Below, one piece after another: positions 6,874 through 9,333 of a DNA stretch of 9,333 nt. Within the stretch, counting starts at the first letter, position 1. Each line of letters starts with the position of its first letter. Source of the DNA: DATLWR01 sp035576205 (GTDB lineage: Bacteria; Pseudomonadota; Zetaproteobacteria; Mariprofundales; Mariprofundaceae). The DNA lies in assembly GCA_035576205.1 (NCBI GenBank), contig DATLWR010000021.1, positions 1-9,333 of the forward strand. Direction: 5' to 3'. The notes under the pieces were generated by a model that did not search any database, had not been told where the DNA came from, and saw nothing but the letters and a program-made list of their open reading frames with translations. A program made the translations under genes and the position numbers.

Positions 6874-8484
6874 TCAATCTTTTGTCACTGGGGGTTCGAC
6901 ATGACCGGCAAACAGCTTGAACTCAATGGCATCCACCAGCGCCTGATAAGCGGCATCCAGCACGTCGGTGGAAACGCCGACCGTGCCCCACTTCTTCCGG
7001 CCGTCGGTCGACTCGATCAACACCCGTACCGCCGCCTGCGTTGCTTCCTTGGTTGACAGGACGCGCACCTTGAAATCTGTCAGCCGCATGTCGGCCAATT
7101 GCGGATAGAAGTCCATCAACGCCGAGCGCAATGCCTTGTCCATGGCATTGATTGGGCCATTTCCCAGTGCTGCGGTATGTGAAGTTCGCTTGCCCACACG
7201 TATTTGAACGGTGGCTTCCGACTCGGGAACTCCTTCATGCCCCCGCTTTTCGTCGAAGACGCGAAATCCCTCAAGCTCGAAGTAGTGCCGGAACCTGCCC
7301 ATGGCCCGCAACAGCAGTAGCTTGAAAGAAGCGTCGGCACCTTCGAAGGCATACCCTTTCGCCTCCAGCTCCTTCACCCGTCGTACCGCCTCGGCCACCA
7401 CCGGGTTGTTGGCATCCAGCTCCAGGGAGTCGTCCATCTCTTCCAGTTTGACAAGCACATTGCTCTTGCCTGCCTGATCGGAAACCAGAACTCGTTGCAC
7501 ATTCCCCACCAGCGCCGGATCGATATGCTCATATAACCGGGCATCCTTGCGAATGGCCGACACGTGGATCCCCCCCTTGTGGGCAAAGGCATTATCGCCG
7601 ATATAAGGCTGGTGTCGCCAAGGGAGGCGGTTGGCCATCTCGTTCACGAAATCGGACAGCGCCCGAAGCTCTTTCAGCTGTTCAGAAGCGATGCCGCAAT
7701 CGAAATCCATCTTCAACTGCAGGGTGGGGATCACCGAGACCAGATTGGCATTGCCGCAGCGCTCGCCGATACCGTTGACCGTCCCCTGCAGATGCCGTGC
7801 CCCGACACGAACAGCCGCAATGGTATTGGCCACGGCCAGCTCACAATCGTTGTGGGCATGAATGCCGACCGCTGCCTCAGGAAAGCGGGCCAGCACCTTG
7901 CCCGTCAGCTCGGCGATACGATAGGGAATCGTGCCGCCATTCGTATCGCACAGCACCAATACGTCAGCACCGGCCGAAAAGGCCGCATCCAGCACAGCCA
8001 GGGCATAATCGGCATCCGAGTTGTACCCGTCGAAAAAATGCTCGGCATCGAAGAAAACCTTCCCGAGCCGCGCCTTCAGGCAGGCCACAGACTCGTGCAC
8101 AAGATCCAGATTCTGCTGCCGCGAGATCCCCAGCGCCTTTTCGACATGCAGATCCCAACTCTTGCCAAAAATGCAGGCGGCCTCCGCTCCGCTCCCGGCC
8201 AACCGCAGCAATCCCTGATCCTCGGCCACCGGTCCGCCAGGGCGGGCAGTCGAACCGAAGGCCACCAGCCGGCTTTTCGACCAATGACGCTGACGCATCT
8301 GCTCAAAGAATCGGTCATCCTTCGGGCTGGCACCCGGCCAACCGCCTTCGATCCAGTCCATCCCAAAATCGGCCAGCCGGTTAGCGATCCGCAGCTTGTC
8401 CTCGATGGAGAAATGGATTCCAGCCGTCTGCGCCCCATCGCGGAGCGTCGTATCGTACAATTCAACCCGGCGCGAACGATCCAT
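6874..8484 (-). CDS. cimA: (R)-citramalate synthase (long form)
   Basis: A 536-residue enzyme of the isopropylmalate/citramalate synthase family. It condenses pyruvate with acetyl-CoA to (R)-citramalate, the first step of the threonine-independent route to 2-oxobutyrate and isoleucine. The N-terminal TIM barrel starts with YDTTLRDGAQ (R15 and metal ligand D16), then GGWPGASPKD, the metal-binding H209-A-H211-N-D, and GTVNGIGERCGNANL. KGGIHVSAIRKD and the block around SDQAGKSNVLVKLEEMD are typical of the long citramalate synthase subfamily rather than LeuA. The last ~135 residues form a LeuA-type regulatory dimer domain (GNGPINAMDKALR, WGTVGVSTDVLDAAYQAL), which in this family often binds the feedback inhibitor isoleucine. 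The ATG at 8484 has AAGGG (8490-8494) 5 bases upstream; an in-frame GTG at 8499 lacks such support. The phhB-like gene lies downstream and may share its transcript. Confidence 0.94.
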   Translation of the reverse strand: MDRSRRVELYDTTLRDGAQTAGIHFSIEDKLRIANRLADFGMDWIEGGWPGASPKDDRFFEQMRQRHWSKSRLVAFGSTARPGGPVAEDQGLLRLAGSGAEAACIFGKSWDLHVEKALGISRQQNLDLVHESVACLKARLGKVFFDAEHFFDGYNSDADYALAVLDAAFSAGADVLVLCDTNGGTIPYRIAELTGKVLARFPEAAVGIHAHNDCELAVANTIAAVRVGARHLQGTVNGIGERCGNANLVSVIPTLQLKMDFDCGIASEQLKELRALSDFVNEMANRLPWRHQPYIGDNAFAHKGGIHVSAIRKDARLYEHIDPALVGNVQRVLVSDQAGKSNVLVKLEEMDDSLELDANNPVVAEAVRRVKELEAKGYAFEGADASFKLLLLRAMGRFRHYFELEGFRVFDEKRGHEGVPESEATVQIRVGKRTSHTAALGNGPINAMDKALRSALMDFYPQLADMRLTDFKVRVLSTKEATQAAVRVLIESTDGRKKWGTVGVSTDVLDAAYQALVDAIEFKLFAGHVEPPVTKD

Positions 8485-8525
8485 GGTCACCCTTATCACG
8501 CAGCATTCGCCGCATCTTGCAGGTG

Positions 8526-8554
8526 ATTGTAGCTAACTGCCCACCGCCTGTCAG
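8526..8554 (-). promoter_or_regulatory. Predicted sigma-70-type promoter for cimA
   Basis: On the minus strand, CTGACA (8549-8554) and TACAAT (8526-8531) are separated by exactly 17 bases. Each matches its consensus hexamer at 5 of 6 positions. Transcription would start near 8519, leaving a leader of about 35 bases before the ATG at 8484. This is the best promoter-like sequence noticed in the window. No attenuator or leader peptide fits in so short a leader. Confidence 0.65.
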
Positions 8555-8614
8555 CCGCCTTGCTTTTCCGGGCAGCTGTGCTGAAATCCTCCGAACCAAT
8601 TTGGAGCCCCGTAT

Positions 8615-9333
8615 ATGCGCGCTGTTCAGATGATGCAACCCGGTAGCCCGGAAACGCTTAAGATGACCGAACTCGAGATTCCCGTCTGCGGTGACGGCGA
8701 AGTGCTGGTGCGGATTATGGCGGCAGGTGTAAACCCGATCGATACGAAGCTCCGCTCCCGCGGCCTCTATTTCCCCGAAGGGCTCCCGGCCATCCTGGGT
8801 TGCGACGGCGCCGGCATTATCGAAAAAGTCGGCCATGGTGTTTCACACTTTGCGCCGGGCGATACGGTCTACTACTGCTACGGCGGCCTCGGCCAGAAAA
8901 GCGGCAACTACGCCGAATACAATGTGGTGCCGGAGAGCTATCTGGCCCACAAGCCGGCCGGACTCGATTTCGCCGTGGCGGCCGCCGCACCGCTCGTCCT
9001 GATTACTGCCTGGGAGGCGCTGTTCGACCGGGCAGACATGCGCTCGGGACAAAAGATCTTCATCCATGCCGGCGCCGGTGGCGTCGGCCATGTCGCCATC
9101 CAGTTGGCCAAGGTTGCCGGCTGCGAGGTTGCCACCTCCGTCAGCTCGGATGAGAAGGCGGCTTTCGTCAGGGAACTGGGGGCCGACCTAGTAATCAACT
9201 ACAAGAGGCAGGATATCACCGCGGCACTGCTCGACTGGACGGAGGGTGCCGGCGTCGATATCGCTTTCGACACCGTCGGAGGCGCTGCCTTCGACCAGTT
9301 GATCCCGGCCATCCGGGTTTACGGCGATCTGGT
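8615..9333 (+). CDS. Quinone-reductase-like MDR oxidoreductase, N-terminal part (runs off right edge)
   Basis: The first 239 residues of a medium-chain dehydrogenase/reductase. My translation is open from the ATG at 8615 to the edge. GVNPIDTKLR (38-47) and LGCDGAGIIEKVG (61-73) mark the GroES-like catalytic fold. HAGAGGVGHVAIQLAK (151-166) is the NAD(P)H-binding Rossmann loop, followed by ELGADLVINYK and VDIAFDTVGG. The position that in zinc alcohol dehydrogenases holds the first catalytic Cys reads Asn-Pro-Ile-Asp, so it resembles the zinc-independent NADPH:quinone reductase group; the physiological substrate cannot be told. GGAG at 8603-8606 lies 8 bases before the ATG. It is divergent from cimA across 130 bases. 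A weak promoter candidate is TTGCTT (8560-8565) with TGAAAT (8582-8587), spacing 16. Confidence 0.9.
   Translation, partial: MRAVQMMQPGSPETLKMTELEIPVCGDGEVLVRIMAAGVNPIDTKLRSRGLYFPEGLPAILGCDGAGIIEKVGHGVSHFAPGDTVYYCYGGLGQKSGNYAEYNVVPESYLAHKPAGLDFAVAAAAPLVLITAWEALFDRADMRSGQKIFIHAGAGGVGHVAIQLAKVAGCEVATSVSSDEKAAFVRELGADLVINYKRQDITAALLDWTEGAGVDIAFDTVGGAAFDQLIPAIRVYGDL

Noticed and set aside
7564..8526. Open frame of 320 codons on the plus strand
   Set aside because: Antisense to the cimA barrel. His/Arg/Gln-rich low-information translation, and no ribosome site was noticed.

Overview
The window reads as ordinary chromosomal DNA of a Gram-negative proteobacterium that makes type IV pili. A Betaproteobacterium (Nitrosomonadales-like) or a related Gammaproteobacterium fits best. 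This rests on the minor pilin order fimT-pilV-pilW-pilX-pilY1, a class A PBP1A, a proteobacterial pterin carbinolamine dehydratase with a CxxCxGG leader, and a long-form citramalate synthase. The placement is inferred from family resemblance only. Coding density is very high. There are no RNA genes, insertion sequences, CRISPR arrays or large repeats, and no stretch above 300 bases lacks a gene.

Bases 1-4094, minus strand: a type IV pilus minor-pilin and tip operon, transcribed leftward from about 4100. Its order is fimT (GspH-like), pilV, pilW, pilX, then the N-terminal 451 residues of pilY1, which runs off the left edge. The first four genes overlap by ATGA or are packed end to start, which suggests translational coupling. 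In the known system PilV, PilW, PilX and FimT/FimU form a priming and tip complex that carries PilY1, and this set provides every component of it. FimT carries the GRxR motif linked to DNA binding in competence pili, but has Asn instead of Glu at mature position 5.

Bases 4087-6450, plus strand: mrcA/ponA, a complete bifunctional peptidoglycan synthase (PBP1A), divergent from fimT. The two genes share an 8-base palindrome that supplies both start codons.

Bases 6461-8484, minus strand: cimA (citramalate synthase, the threonine-independent entry into isoleucine synthesis) followed after 83 bases by a pterin-4a-carbinolamine dehydratase gene. A good sigma-70-type promoter lies upstream of cimA. 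The dehydratase gene converges on mrcA with a 10-base gap.

Bases 8615-9333, plus strand: the N-terminal part of a zinc-independent quinone-reductase-like MDR oxidoreductase, divergent from cimA and cut by the right edge.

I found no undescribed system. The items most worth checking are the palindromic divergent start shared by fimT and mrcA, the Glu5-to-Asn change in FimT, and a CxxCH motif in the PBP1A transpeptidase domain.
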